Assembly (NCBI GenBank): GCA_964023275.1
Contig: OZ029923.1
Span: forward strand, 9,748,238 to 9,812,237
Origin: Norana najaformis
Taxonomy: Eukaryota; Annelida; Clitellata; Crassiclitellata; Hormogastridae
Reading direction: 5' to 3'
DNA: 64,000 nt
Position 1 is the stretch's first letter, and each line of letters starts with the position of its first letter. A program made the position numbers and the translations under genes. Below are positions 1-12,370 of the stretch, piece after piece. The notes under the pieces are model-generated. The model made no database searches. It was not told where the DNA came from and was given only the letters and a program-made list of their open reading frames with translations.

Positions 1-332
1 AAGTTCTTAAAGGCATTACATTAATCTCTAATATATATATATAAACACAGTATATAGAATATATTATATTCTATATATTTTTATGTTTTATATATATTCT
101 ATATTATATATAGGCCTATATAAAAGTGCGACTTAAGGTAAATAGGAACCGTGAGTTGATTTGAATCAACTGAAAAAGGACGTATATTTAAAGAAATATT
201 GTTCCACGCACGAGAAAACCCGATACGTTCTCGCCTTATCTATAGCCTTACCGTAACTTGCCTTGCCTCTACGATACCTTACCTCCATCAGAGTAATGTA
301 ACTGATCTGCTTTCGTCGTTTGCTTGACGCAG

Positions 333-674
333 GTGATGTTGATGAGTCTCTGCCAACGTATCCTCCACCAGTCGACCGTCGAGTCCTCGGGCCGATACAT
401 CTGCCACATTTGCCAGGCCCGTCTTGGAAACATCCAGACTCTCCGCAACCACATCAAGAAGACTCACCTAGCACTCAAGATCGAGAGGTGTCGAACCTGC
501 GGCGCTGCGTTCCGCTGGGCCAGCCAACTGGCCAGACACAAGAAGCGTGAGCACGGCCTCCTCGACCCTGCTGGCGTCGCCCATTTGTCCTGCTATTCCG
601 CCGAGGGACCGGCTACCTCGGAGCCCCTTGGGGTGCAATCGGGGTACCGGGGAGACGCTAGAGGCTCCTCGTAG
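333..674 (+). CDS. C2H2 zinc-finger protein, 3' terminal exon (partial gene)
   Basis: A plausible acceptor (pyrimidine-rich stretch ending CAG at 330-332) opens a frame of about 113 codons that stops with TAG at 672-674. Two consecutive zinc fingers are visible. The first runs from YICHIC and the second from ERCRTC; both have spacing C-x2-C-x12-H-x4-H, and a short linker separates them. Such fingers normally bind nucleic acid. The tail after the second finger (about 40 residues) has no feature I recognise. Bases 1-332 are AT-rich and hold no convincing upstream exon, so the start lies outside the window. It is the only plus-strand gene seen. The finger identification is firm; the exon start and the status as a live gene rather than a fragment are less certain. 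Confidence 0.6.
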   Translation: MMLMSLCQRILHQSTVESSGRYICHICQARLGNIQTLRNHIKKTHLALKIERCRTCGAAFRWASQLARHKKREHGLLDPAGVAHLSCYSAEGPATSEPLGVQSGYRGDARGSS

Positions 675-2197
675 CGCCGTGAATGAAGGTTAGAGATACG
701 CCAGAGACTTCGCGGAAAGTCCTGAACGACCATTGGCCGTTGGTTGGGGGTCTACGTGCGTGCGGGAGCTCTGTCGCCACTCGTGACTTCATACCCATGT
801 TAAAATGTCTTGCTGCCTGTGCATGGGATTTATGTTTATTTATTAATGGGATTTATTTCTAGTTATGATGGCTTACCCAACCTAGGCCGTTTCTGTTACG
901 CTCTTCTGACCAGAATTCTGGGTAACCCTTTAGACTTGGATGTGACTTCGTTTTTGTTGCGCCATCGTTTGATGCTTTGTGCGTTATACAATGGCGCTGT
1001 AGTAGCTGTAGCTTATCCACCACAGGCTGTCTTCGTTTTGCGGGCATCTCTTGCAGAAAGCATACCTTTGTTAACCTACCTGAACTTGCCATACATTCTT
1101 TCAAATAAGGTATAAGTACAAGTAGGTTACCTATACCAAACCTTACCTTTCTTTCTACAAATTTTGCCTTCTTTAACCTACCACTTTCAATGTCTTTCCA
1201 GTATCTGCAGCCTAAGTATCTCTCCCTGCGGTCTGTTGAAGCCCTCTGCCGGCCTGCTCTGATGAGGGCTAACCTAGAACTACCCAGTACTACCATTTAT
1301 TCTTCATACCGATATTTATAAGATCAACAAGACGTTTAGATATTAATTCAGAACATTCTATAAAATTCGAACTTTGATATCAGTCTTCAGACTACAGTTG
1401 TGTCAACGAAGCAGCTGTCCAAGTTTCAGAACAGATAAAGTTACGAATTACCGGGGTAGATATTTACGAAATGCCAGAAGCACAATATTTACGAAACACT
1501 TTCAAAAAAGTCATCGTTCATTCGATTAGATTTCACCGAACTATCTGCTCACAATTAAGTGCTGCGAAAGTTATTATTACTGATTCGGCGCGGCAACTGT
1601 ATATTCATAATGTTTCATAAAACTACTAGAAACATTAATAATACAATCAATAAAGAGATCGCGAGCTAATCAACTGAATCACAAAAAACAAGTCTCCAGT
1701 GGAATGCACTGGACATCGTAACTGTCCGAAAACGAGCTCCCTTACTCGTCTGGTGAAAGCAGATGCTAAAGCCTAGCAAGCGACTGAGCAGAACCAACAG
1801 ACAAAGGGAACGAGTTCCAAAATCTAAGTCCTAGCAACCGAAAAAGTACATTCACTAAAAACTGGTATGATCACAGAAACGCAATCAGATGACTTGGTTG
1901 AATAATAATAATAATTTTGGGGAATGAGGACTGATTTTAAGTAATTTGGTTTACCAAAGTTCAGCCTTATATAGTCTTGAAATGGTGGGTTAAATGCACC
2001 CCAGAAGAGGATGGTCCGAGCCAGAGAGGCACTATTCGCCCAAAGCCCCACAATTGCACCCCGCTAAGGTATTTGCAGATTTCATACACGTTCCGTACAA
2101 CTCACCCCGATTAATTACCAGCAAATTATTCATTTGTGAACACTGACAACAACATTAGTATCTACTTTCGTCAGATCTTAGGGAGCATTTGTCCGGT
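675..2197. other. intergenic, no gene recognised
   Basis: No supported coding exon is visible between the convergent zinc-finger exon and the IF1 paralogue. Around 950-1012 there is a decayed copy of the dispersed repeat seen elsewhere near 20180 and 41525 (the CATCGATTGATGC...GGCGCTATAGAAG type). Confidence 0.5.
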
Positions 2198-5100
2198 TCA
2201 GTCCACCCGAACAGACGCCGGATTTTCCGGTTCGGTGCCTTCGGCCAGCTTCTTCAGCGCGCGTAACTTCTGTTTATGGCGCTGAATGGCTTCCTGAAAA
2301 CGGAAAAGGAAGGGGTAATTGAGTATTCTAAACAAAAAAAGCGCTATGTAAATGCTCACCATACATACAAACATACATGCATGCATACAAGAAAGGGTTA
2401 TCTATGGTATAAAAACGAAAAGCTAATGGGGTACACAAGACAGCAAATGGTTAAACAGGGTTAAAAACGAAAACTATAATGGGTTTATGGGTACACGAGA
2501 CAGCAAAGGATTATTGAGGGTTGTGGGTGCGTAAAGGTTAAGGTTAACCATGTAAAACTCGTGGTTAACAAGATTGATAGATTTTCAGCCCATCTTAAGT
2601 TGCACGTCCAGATAGCCATCTTTCAACATCTCTGAGCAGTGGTAAAGGCGCTACATAAATATCCAGTTAGACTACATACTTGCACAATACTGTCCATGAG
2701 GAGGGTAAAATTAAAATGGTTAACGTCGACGGGTAAAAGCTAAAACAGAAAGGGTTTTAAAGGCGCTAAATTAACGTCTGAGTATACTTTTACTTGGCGC
2801 ACCATCGATTGCTGCTTAGTCATTATATAGTGGCGCTTCATAAATGCAGAAATAAAAAGGAGAAATGGTAAAGTACCCCATGCTCTCTCATTTCCTTTTC
2901 GAGGTACCGTATTTCCTCCACGTGAAGACTGCGCAGCTCATCCAACTGCTGGGCACTCTACAACAAACAACAAATCTCGACACCTGCTATCTAATCACGC
3001 ATACCTGTAAGGTAAGGCACGGTAAGTTATGACAAGTTAAGGAAGGGAAAGGTACGTAAAGTAAGGACAGGTAAGATAAGGCAAGACGAGACGGTAACGT
3101 AACGTAATACACGGTAAGGAGAGGTAACGTAAGGTCATGATTTGAAAAATAAGCAAAATAAAGTGAGGTATCACACGGAGATGTAAATGTTTTTCTATAG
3201 CGACTGTATGGCCTCGACCCTCCTCATTTTTCAATGAATTTATCGGATGAGATCCATCACCACCTCTGCCCGTTTGAATGGCAAGATGAGAAATAAGGTA
3301 AGGAAAGATAAGGCAATTTAATATCCACCAGTCTTCTGAAATAGATTTCTTCTTCTGCAGCCTCCCTCTCTCCGAAAGCGCCACCCGATTCACTACATAA
3401 GCAAACAAGCAAACAGATTAACTAAAAATAAATATTAATTTACAAATAGATAAAAACAAACGAATAAACAAATTATCTCGACAAAAATATAAGCAAATAA
3501 ACGACTATTATTAAAAAACTTCATTTTTTAGTAATTTTTTAAAATCAGATTAACAATGTGATAAAATAAATCAATGATGACCGCGAATTGGGCTACAGAA
3601 ATAAGCGTTAACAACTGAACAATATTGCATCTCAACCAGTTAATAACTTGATATGCATCGTGATAAGATAATAAAAAATCCCCGATCAAGAACGCCTCTT
3701 GAGAGGTCTCTCCTAAATGGGCGAATACAAATTGTGACTTCAATTACAAAGAATATCAATTTCACCAACCGTACGCTTCCACCCGCACCACCGCCCTACA
3801 AACAGATGAAATACTTTTTAAACACGAAAAATATAATTCTATAATTGTAAACGCGAACGAACTGCAATAATTTATGAAGCCAACGCCACCTACCGAATAT
3901 ATATGAAACATTATCGCGTACAGCAATGATATCAACCCCATTTATGGCAATATCTATAGTTTAAGGGGAACCCCCTTAACTACGATAACGGTATTTGTAA
4001 CTGCATAACAGCAGCTAAGGTAAAGTTAGATTATTTTAAATCAGATATGATTAGGTTAAATTATACTAGACTAAACTGTCTTGCGCAAGCACCCGCGCGT
4101 TAGTTTGGGCAAAATGTCCCTTTTGAACTCGTCTATAGTAGATATACATTTATGGCCTGTAGTACACAGGCCTATATATTAGATATATATATATATAATA
4201 TATATAATATATATATAATATATATAATATATATATATATCCTCCCGCACACGTTTTCCAACGCCGTTTCTCTCAGTCGGTGTCTCCCTCCCTCCCTCTC
4301 ACTCTCTCCCTAACTTTATTCTCACATCGTTCGCGAGATGGCGCTGGCGCAATATTCAGCTTTGTCTGACCATGGCGGCACTACTGCCAGACCACGTGTC
4401 TAAGCAAATTATTACCTAAAATAAATTTCGAACAACTCACCTTTCCTAATCCGCTCCCAAAGAAAGGTAGCTGGCTTGCCCCCGACGTCCAGCGACAGGT
4501 GATTCTGAATTGGTAAGGTAAATTAAAGCCAGTTAATTGAAAGTAAGCACAGGTAATTAAAGTATGCCTTAATTAAAACTTATAGGTAAATGAAAGTATC
4601 GTACAGTACGTTATTTGCTCATTTGTTGCACAACTAGATTTTTTGTGGAAATTATTTGTCTTTTAGACGCCCAAAAGGAACTGTAAAAATAAATAAATAA
4701 ATAGATAAATAAATATAAACCAAAAAATGAACTAAATAAAAAATGAACTAAATAAATAATAGTCATAACCATCATTACTACCGGTTCCTGAAGACAACCG
4801 TTCGGCGGCGATGGGTGGAAATAAATGATTCCATTCTTTTCGCTCATTTGTAAGAAAATAACTTTTTAAATAAATTCAGTAAATAAATAAATCCACTCCA
4901 ATAAATAAATTCATTGCACTAAATAAATATAAATTCACCAAATTAATTAATTACATAAATAATTTCACTACATAAGCAAACGATAAAATAACCAAGTCAA
5001 CAAAAATAAATAAATAACATAAATTCATTTGCAACTAAGTTGAACTAACCATTGCTAAGCGTACTCAACTTCCATTTTCTCGGTTATTTTATAGTAATAT

Positions 5101-5462
5101 ACGGACTGGTTTGCTCAAGGTCACCTACACCTCGAACAAACCTCAAGGTCACGATCCCCTAACTGCATTTGAAGGCCAGCACTTAACCAGTAGACTAGTA
5201 CACTAACATTATAATGCAACAAACGCTGGAGTCACACTACACTACATTTAAAAGGAGCGTCATCAATCGACAGATAACAAAACTTTCTGCGACGTAATTA
5301 AACCAAGGTCCTAGCTGAAAACCCTGGGCAATCTTGTAAGCACAGAATTCGTAAGCTATACCAGTTTTTGCGTTTTGCCGCGCGTGGTAATCTGCACAAA
5401 ACTCACCCGATGGGCCGAAAATTGCCCAAGTTTCTTACGAGCATCGCACCCAATCGATACAT
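2198..5462 (-). CDS. ATP5IF1: ATP synthase inhibitory factor IF1, paralogue 2 (complete, 6 exons)
   Basis: Exons in transcript order are 5407-5462, 4441-4504, 3770-3795, 3329-3392, 2877-2957 and 2198-2293, giving 128 aa. IF1 binds the mitochondrial F1-ATPase and blocks ATP hydrolysis when the membrane potential collapses. The start gives MYRLGAMLVRNLGNFRPIG, a basic, acid-free presequence suited to mitochondrial import; it aligns residue for residue in length with the neighbouring paralogue. A Gly-rich segment (GKGGGAGGSVRESGGAFGE) follows, which is the family hallmark, then a long charged coiled coil (AQQLDELRSLHVEEIRYLEK, ending QRHKQKLRALKK). The C-terminal tail is about ten residues longer than in the paralogue. 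Donor 3 (GTTGGT) and donor 4 (GTGGAT) are weak, and both preserve phase. Introns hold AT-rich sequence, GGTAAG-type pentamers near 3000-3140 and a TA array near 4183-4241. Confidence 0.85.
3000..3140. repeat. degenerate GGTAAG pentamer array
   Basis: Loose tandem copies of GGTAAG and variants lie in the IF1 paralogue 2 intron between exons 4 and 5. Similar arrays occur at 35220-35430, 53755-54010 and 57915-58150. Confidence 0.6.
3180..3288 (+). repeat. dispersed repeat, partner at 21895-21997
   Basis: The stretch shares long blocks with 21895-21997: TTTTTCTA, then CTCATTTTTCAATGAATT, then CTGCCCGTTTGAATGG. No coding potential is evident. It is probably a SINE fragment; part of it also resembles 54905-54960. 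Confidence 0.6.
4183..4241. repeat. AT dinucleotide array
   Basis: Almost uninterrupted TA/AT repeats lie in IF1 paralogue 2 intron 2. Confidence 0.9.
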
Positions 5463-7644
5463 TTCGAAAAATCTGCGAACTTGGATCAAACTTGTAGCGT
5501 CGAAGCTCTGTCGTGTTTACTGAAATAGGCGGCCTACTTCTGTTTTATAGGCACACGAGAGAAGGGCGATAATAGGATGACCCCGAAATTAGTTTACAAA
5601 TAATCTGGGCCTCGCTGGCTGGTTTGTCTGGTCCGAAGCAGCGTTTTTAGTATAACCTAGATCTTTTATTGTTGGCACGTTGCCGAGTTTTAAATGGACC
5701 ACCGGAAACACGTGTGATGTTTCTATTTTTAGGCTTATTGACGGCGCCGTCAGCGTAAACAAAGTTGGCAGGTGGTGCAATCCAGCGAAAATGCGCAACG
5801 CGCAAGGCATAACGCCGGCGCACGGTCGCTCTGACGGCTAGATCATCCCCTCCTAACAGATCGCAGACCGGAATGGGGAGAGGCTTTTTGTGTGGGGGTG
5901 CTTTGGAAAGACCAGATGCTGCTTCTGGAGAACGGATAAGAGGAAGATAGGAGGGGATGGATCCAAGGTGCAAGAAGTATGGTTTTGGGTTGAAGGTTTT
6001 GAAAGGCCTACGAATCTCACAAATTGTGTTTTAACTAAAACGAAATCCGGATTGTTTTTAATTCATATTGCAGCGCCGCGCTACTAAGGGTAAACAATTC
6101 CTCGCACCACCAGTTTTCTCTTCTACGTCGAGAAAGATAATAAAAACTGAAAATTTAGATTTTAAATATGTAAATTTTTGGATTGAAAGCGAGAAAGGGT
6201 GATATGGCAAATCAGAATTCAGACATTCAACCGAAATTGTTTAGTGTGGAATAGTTTGGAAAATAGTAGGCTACTGTTCCCTCTCGGTGGACATTCGCTG
6301 ATTTAAGAAGTTAGGCAGGATTGGCTATTAAGCGTTCTTGGTTAATTTGAATTGGCTCAAACACAGACTGTGTCTTCCCCAACCCTCGTTAAGTTAAAAC
6401 TCTCGCTAGGATGCTATGCGCGGGATGATATGCCTGCTAAATTTAGGTCATTATCTTGATTAAGGATTTAGTATGGCATCTTACACCCTACAAGGGTGAA
6501 AATGCTCCCTCGGACAGAGACAGGAAATTTGGCTTCAGTGGGGGTAAAACATAAGGCTGCAAACTGGTTCAAGTTAATCATTCTTTAAATCTTCCTTTAA
6601 AATATGCTTACTGTTTTAATTGATTCAGCTCCATACACATTTTCGGAGCATCTCATGTGACACCGTGTATAAACCAGTTGGATAGGCGTACAAGCAGTAC
6701 TTCTGGGAGGTGCATGAATGGTGCCTAATAAATGTTTTGTTTTATTACATTTTATCAATGGGCAATCAATTAAATTAACCAAGTGGTCGTCCAATAAGGA
6801 TATCCACAGAGGGGTCATCCAAATGCCGACAAGAAGAAGGGGTCAAGCCCAATGCGTACTACAGCATCTAAACTTGGTATATACAGTACAATATACACTG
6901 TACTTGATTCAGAACAGCCTGCACCCGGAACATCAACTTCAGTCACACAGCAGTCTCTCTAAACACCCGATCATCTTGACTGGACCTTGCAAGAAGCAGC
7001 CCAAGATCTGGAACCAGTACCATGCCTCGTCTCGTATGAAGTAGTCAATACAGAACATCTGGAAAACTGACTTACTTTGGATGCCTCTCACCCTTGTCCA
7101 CGTTCATTACACCCACCCTCTTTTTCGCACACCTCCGCACTCCAGGGCTGTGCTACGGGTGGGGTACTTTGATACTACAATGTGTTAAAAAAGAACTATA
7201 TTACCATAAAATAAAACGGTCCATATCCGCTGGTATCCAGCCCCAGTTGAAGAAGGAGGGTAATTTCAAATGTGGACAAGGGGAAAAGGGAATCAATCAA
7301 GTGGTCGTTTTTTGCAGGCATCCTTTATGGATGACCCATACCTAAAATTAATCAATCAGCACTTAACAAACAATTGAGAAGCTGTTAATAATCTGACCAT
7401 CTTTAAAAGTTTTAGCCAATTACGTCATGATTCAGTCAGTTCAACAGCAACAGGCCCAACAAAAAACATTTTAAGCCTCTCTACTCACTAAAACAACTGA
7501 CACTCCTAATTCAGTGCAAGAAAAAGTGCAACAATTGCTTCAAATTCCAAAATGTTCCAGGAAATCAGACCAAGCCTAGACTTGTGCAAATCGATCAAAA
7601 AATGTCCAGATTTCTGAAGGATAAAGTAAGGCGGTCGAAGTTCG
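5463..7644. other. intergenic between the two IF1 paralogues; promoter side of paralogue 2
   Basis: No coding exon is supported. Bases 5740-5900 are richer in GC and CpG than the surroundings and could be promoter-proximal sequence for paralogue 2, but no named motif is clear. The rest is unremarkable AT-rich sequence. Confidence 0.45.
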
Positions 7645-10600
7645 TTAGTCGTCCTTTTCGGTCAGTTTCTTGAGAGACTTTAACTTCTGCTTATGACGAG
7701 CGATTGCCTCCTGCAACAGGGAAAACGCAAACTGGAGCACAATGATTTCTAATCAAATCAAATCCAATGATTTGTAAGAGCAAAAGAAATAACTTAAGAA
7801 AAAGAAGATCAGCCCTTCACACAACTCTTTCAACTCTGTCCCACAAACAGAACAGCTGGATTAAGCTAAACCCAAAGTGATTTAATCTACAGGTTTGTAA
7901 GATAAGGTCAATGTCAATGGCCCTGGCAGCCATAAATAAGATATCGTTAAAACACAGGAAACTACAACTACGCTAACCCTAAACAGGTAGCCATGGATAC
8001 AAAGCATTAGAGACTATTTTCCTAGCTTTGGCGAATGAAGACAAGTGGCTAATTCTTTCCTGAAAGTAAAAAATTAAGATAACTTGCAAAAAAAGTTGTT
8101 CATGAAAACAGGCTAGAATGACTTCAACTAAACAAAATTTCAGCCTCTGAATAACCTTAATTAATATAAACAACTTCAGTGTTAGCATAATGTTATGTAT
8201 ACTCCTTAAAGTGGAATCAAACTAAAAATTCCCAAACTGACACAACCAAAAGTAATGCCATCACGTTTGCACTTCAGCCGAAAGCTCTTGTGACCCCACA
8301 ACTGGGCATTTGTGGATCCACACTCCAAGAAAAACCAAATGTTAATAAAGCCAACAGCACTTCAGCAAAAGCTTTTGAAACCGCACAACCACACCTTCAT
8401 GGACCCTCACCACCAGGGCAACCAAAAGTTGATGCAACTGATGGCTAGTAGTTCAGCACTTCAGCTGAAATTCTAGAGACTTCACAACCAGGTCTCCACC
8501 TACCAAATGCATTTGAACTGAGGATACAGCCAGACTCAAAAGCTTCCTTTACCTCGGATTCCTTCACTTCTTTCTCCAGATATCGAATCTCCTCGACATG
8601 ATGGTCATGCAGCTGCTGCAGTTGCTGGGCCGTCTAAAAACATCAGTCCATTCAATAAACTGGATCCCTGTTTAACATTTGTTTGCCACTTAAAAGGCGC
8701 TATATTAAATGTCTAGAAAAATATAATTAACTACCCATTCATTCACTCAGAGCATTTATATAGCATCCCACCAAGATTCCTACTAAAGGTGCTTCCAACC
8801 TGGAGAACAAGACCAGGTTTCAAGTGTTAGTGAAAGATGCACATGTTTTCCCCGGCCAGAAGCATATGCATTTAAGGATTAGGGTTATGATGGTACGTTA
8901 TGACCAACAGATTGGCAACATTCTAGATCAGTAATTTATTAAATTACCAGCTTTCGGAAATAGACCTCTTCCTGTGCAGCTTCTCTCTCACCAAATGCAC
9001 CACCAGACTCCCTTACAACAAAAGAATAAACAACTCAGTTAATACATCTTAATTTATTACAGTATCATTAACTATAATAATAGTCCAGTCCAGCATGTTA
9101 AAAATTAAACGAAATTGCACCACCCAAGTACATAAATCTGTTTATTTATTTAAATAAATCAAAGTAAAGAAGCAAAGATGTGGAACATCTACCTCACAGC
9201 GCCTCCTGCTCCACCTCCCTGAAAAAACAGCAATTAAAAATCAATCAAAAGTTAATTTAAGAGTCAACAGTTAACTGCTCTGTGATACACTGGAAACTCC
9301 TTAAAATGTCAGGAAACCATTATCATGTACTGTGGTTATGTTATGCGGCAATGTTGCAACATGGTATTGTTGCAATGTGGTATTGTTAAATGGGGCAATG
9401 TTACAACATGGTATTATTACAATGTGGCAATGTTACAACATGGTAATGTTACATCGAGTCATTTTCCGGAATACAAACTAAATACAGTGCCATATATGTT
9501 ATGAGGTAACGTTATAATGAGATCATTCTTCAAAGGCGACTGTGTTGTATAAGAATCTGTGTAATAATGATGCATGTTATAAGCTGGCTTTGTTGTACCA
9601 ATTCAAACTGCTATGGATTAATTACAACGGTATCAAATAAGCTTTCGATTCTGCATTTCAATGGGCAAAGTACAAATAGCATCAAATGAAAAGGACATGT
9701 AAAAGACACTGAGCTTTGAATTGAGAAAAGGACCCAAATAACAGAGTACCCTCTAGAAAGAGTGCCCTCTAAAATCAACCTAAAATCAAATAGGGAACAC
9801 GACCCAATTGCTCCCCCAAAATCTGTCATTGGCTGTGAAAGTTCTGATGAAGATTCATCCAAGAAACCCATAATCAAATATAATCTGATGAAATCCATGT
9901 TGTCATTATCATAACAAGCAATATTAAGTACTGCAGATGAGAGTGCAATTACCATACCACAAATGAGGTAGTTTACAAATCTGGAGACATCTAGTCTACC
10001 ATTATCATAAAAAGTAATCAAAGGTCACTTCATATGTAGTGGATCAGTAGCTATTATATACCACACCCTACCACAAATAAGGTATGGTAACTTCAACTAC
10101 AATGCCATTATCAGTGTAACATCTCAATTGTCACTCAATGCATAAAGGATGAGTATTTATTTATCACACCATACCACAAATAAGTTTAACTTACCTTTCC
10201 AGCACCACTGCCCCAGGGTGGCTGTTGACTACCGCTAGACATCTGGCACAATGCCCTAAAAAATAAATTCCAGTACCTATATGTCACTGTAAATTTGTTA
10301 TAATTACCTATGAAAAATATTAAATTTAAAATATATTTTATTTGCACTTTTCTATACATGTAGCTCACAGTGACTGGAAGTTCTAGTGACTCAGAAAGTC
10401 TAGCCATTTACAATGGACTTATTAGAATTCTGAGAATTCTGCAAGGTCCTTTGAAGAGATTCAGTGAGGCCTCTGGCCACTGCAAATACCAGCCCCATAT
10501 CTCGAAGCATGCATATCACAAGCCTACTCATCTCCTATACGATTAATCCATACAAAATCCTTCATATTTAAGTCTTGTGTTGGGCTTAAAAATTGTGGGA

Positions 10601-11494
10601 ATTTAAGTATTAGTATCTAAGTGTTAGTAATCAAAACATAAAAGCTGATGCCCCTTCTCTGTGAGGCATAGGCCATATGGCCCTTCTACTGACCCCTCTA
10701 ACAAGCACTGATTCTAAGTGATTTAGAATTCTGATTGAATCAGAATTCTGTGTTAATTTGAATTCCGAGTGAAACAGAATTCGGAGTAAATTACTATTCT
10801 GAAGCACAAATCTGGTAAAGTCTTTCCTCTCGAGCAGAAAATCCAAGTGATTCATTCAGATCAAATTACATGAATTATAACATTATCCTAAAAATACATC
10901 ATTACTCGTCGTTGTTATCATCGTCGTCGTCATCATCATCATCCAACTCTTCACCATTATTTTGTTGACTGCCGTTGTGTGTGCTGCATCATGCCTTTGT
11001 AATATACCATAACCGAACTTTATTTGGAGTCATCTGTGTCATCAGCCATCAAGTCATCATGTATCATTTGCCAACAGTTTCGTTGTAACTGTTAATCAGG
11101 CTACTCAAACAACTTCAACAGCGTCACAATATCAGACACGAACGCGTCTGCTACGGTCAAGTCGCTACAAAAAAGCCTCAAACACGCTAAAGTAGGACCT
11201 TAAAATTACCCATTTCAAGCTGAAAGTCTTAAAATTGTTTTGGAGAATGAAAATGACTCTTATGCACTAAGTATTCTTTACAGTCCATTCCATTAAAATA
11301 TTCAAATATTTCACGAAAAATGATAAACAAATCAAAACCGCCATTTCTATTATTGCAACCTGTCGACCGAAGAACACCTTCCATCAACGTCCTTGACAAC
11401 ATTTCGTTTTCCCATTTGACAGTGCTCGTAAAACCTACCCAATAGGACGAAAACGACCGACGGCCGTTAGGATTCTAACTCCACACCGATTCAT
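7645..11494 (-). CDS. ATP5IF1: ATP synthase inhibitory factor IF1, paralogue 1 (complete, 6 exons)
   Basis: Exons in transcript order are 11439-11494, 10195-10255, 9193-9218, 8948-9011, 8553-8633 and 7645-7710, giving 117 aa. The presequence MNRCGVRILTAVGRFRPIG is Arg-rich and fits import to the mitochondrial matrix. It is followed by GSGAGKGGGAGG, then VRESGGAFGEREAAQEE, the conserved inhibitory segment, and a coiled coil containing LHDHHVEEIRYLEKEV and ARHKQKLKSLKK. The protein ends KDD, much like vertebrate IF1. The His-His pair before VEEI lies where bovine IF1 has its pH-sensing histidines. All donors are GT (GTAGGT, GTAAGT, GTAGAT, GTAATT, GTAAAG) and phases are continuous. The start was chosen because only this ATG yields a GT donor in the required phase 2; another ATG, near 11370, gives the wrong phase. 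The gene order suggests a head-to-tail duplication with paralogue 2. Confidence 0.88.
7905..7962 (+). repeat. short dispersed repeat, partner at 13392-13448
   Basis: Both sites carry AAGGTC...TCAA(T/C)GGCC(C/T)TGGCAGCCATAA and then GT(C/T)(A/G)AA-ACAC. This is probably the 3' portion of a SINE. It lies in the last intron of IF1 paralogue 1. Confidence 0.5.
9340..9455. repeat. imperfect tandem repeat with internal dyad symmetry
   Basis: Repeated blocks of the form CAATGTTACAACATGGTA and TTACAATGTGG occur about four times in IF1 paralogue 1 intron 2. Each unit is partly self-complementary (TGTTACAACA). Confidence 0.6.
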
Positions 11495-11654
11495 TTCGTC
11501 AGAAGCGTAGTTCAACGATCAACTTAACACCAACAAAGTCAGAAGATGCACATAAATGTGTTTCCCTTGATGAGGGTCAACAGAGGTCAAGCGGATGCGG
11601 AAGCGATTGAGAACAACTCATTCTTAGCAAGAGTATACACTCAGTGATGCAGTT

Positions 11655-11900
11655 AGAGCAAGTAATCGTAATCGTAATCGTAATCTCGAGATTTCTACAG
11701 CGCTCAACGAAAGCTAAGTCGCGGGAACCAGCTTATTCACAGGCGCTCAGTCAAAACAAAATCTATAGGCAAAAGGGTCAAGATCCAGGAGTCAGGCACT
11801 CAGACAGTCGGACGGCTACGGTGGATGCTGTTTGAAACTGAAGCGAGAAGAGAGATAAGAGGAAGAGGAAGAATCAGGATAAGATTTCTGGAAAAGAAGT
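11655..11900 (+). repeat. SINE-like element, family S1
   Basis: The element begins with repeated CGTAAT and continues GAGATTTCTACAGCGCTCAA, then CAGGCGCTCAGTCAAAACAA and AGGCAAAAGGGTC. Close relatives lie at 62535-62810 (plus), 54600-54835 (minus) and partly at 41958-42045 (plus). The copy at 54600-54835 retains GGTTCGATCC, which resembles a tRNA-type B box, so a pol III origin is likely. Confidence 0.65.
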
Positions 11901-12179
11901 GTTTTCAGTCTTGAGTGAAAGACCTGCGCAGAAACTGAAAGAGGTGAAGTGTTGGTGAGTTCGTATGATTGACCAGACAACTGTCGCAATTCTGGCGGGA
12001 GTTTATTCCAAAGGGGTGGGGCAGCTATGGCTATCGAGCGATTTCCAAATTTTAAGGATGAGGTGACGGGAGGGCGAAGAAGTGTTAGGACAGATGAGGA
12101 GCGGGTTGAACGGAGTGGTTGTATAGTAAATAATTGACGAAGATAGGAGGGTTGGGAGGATTGAAGTGTGTTGTAGGTG

Positions 12180-12370
12180 AGGGATAAGACCTTGTACTCT
12201 ATTCGTTCTGGTATTTTAAGCCAGTGCAGTGATCTGAGAACAGGGGTGATGTGATGGTGTTTGGGGGTTTTGGTGACAGCACGTGCGAGAGCATTCTGGA
12301 TAGCTTGTAGGCGATGTATCTGGGTTGTGTCAATATTGAGGAAAAGTGAATTGCAGTAGTCAAGTTTTGC
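12180..12370 (+). repeat. repeat segment related to the 400-base repeat family
   Basis: The order GCCAGTG...GGGGTGATGTGAT...GTGCGAGAGCATTCTGGAT resembles the sequence following 21340 (AGCCAGTGTAACTTTG...GGAGTGGCGTGATC). This is probably the 3' part of a retroelement family; the assignment is an inference. Confidence 0.4.

Noticed and set aside
859..1296. 145-codon minus-strand open frame
   Set aside because: It overlaps a decayed S3 repeat copy and shows no domain.
9611..10021. 136-codon minus-strand open frame in an IF1 intron
   Set aside because: No recognisable domain, no start context, AT-rich codons, and it sits wholly inside intron 2 of IF1 paralogue 1.
11354..11412. Alternative first exon for IF1 paralogue 1 starting MLSRTLMEG
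   Set aside because: Every GT donor it offers is in phase 1, whereas exon 2 requires phase 2. The ATG at 11494 gives the right phase and matches the paralogue's presequence length.
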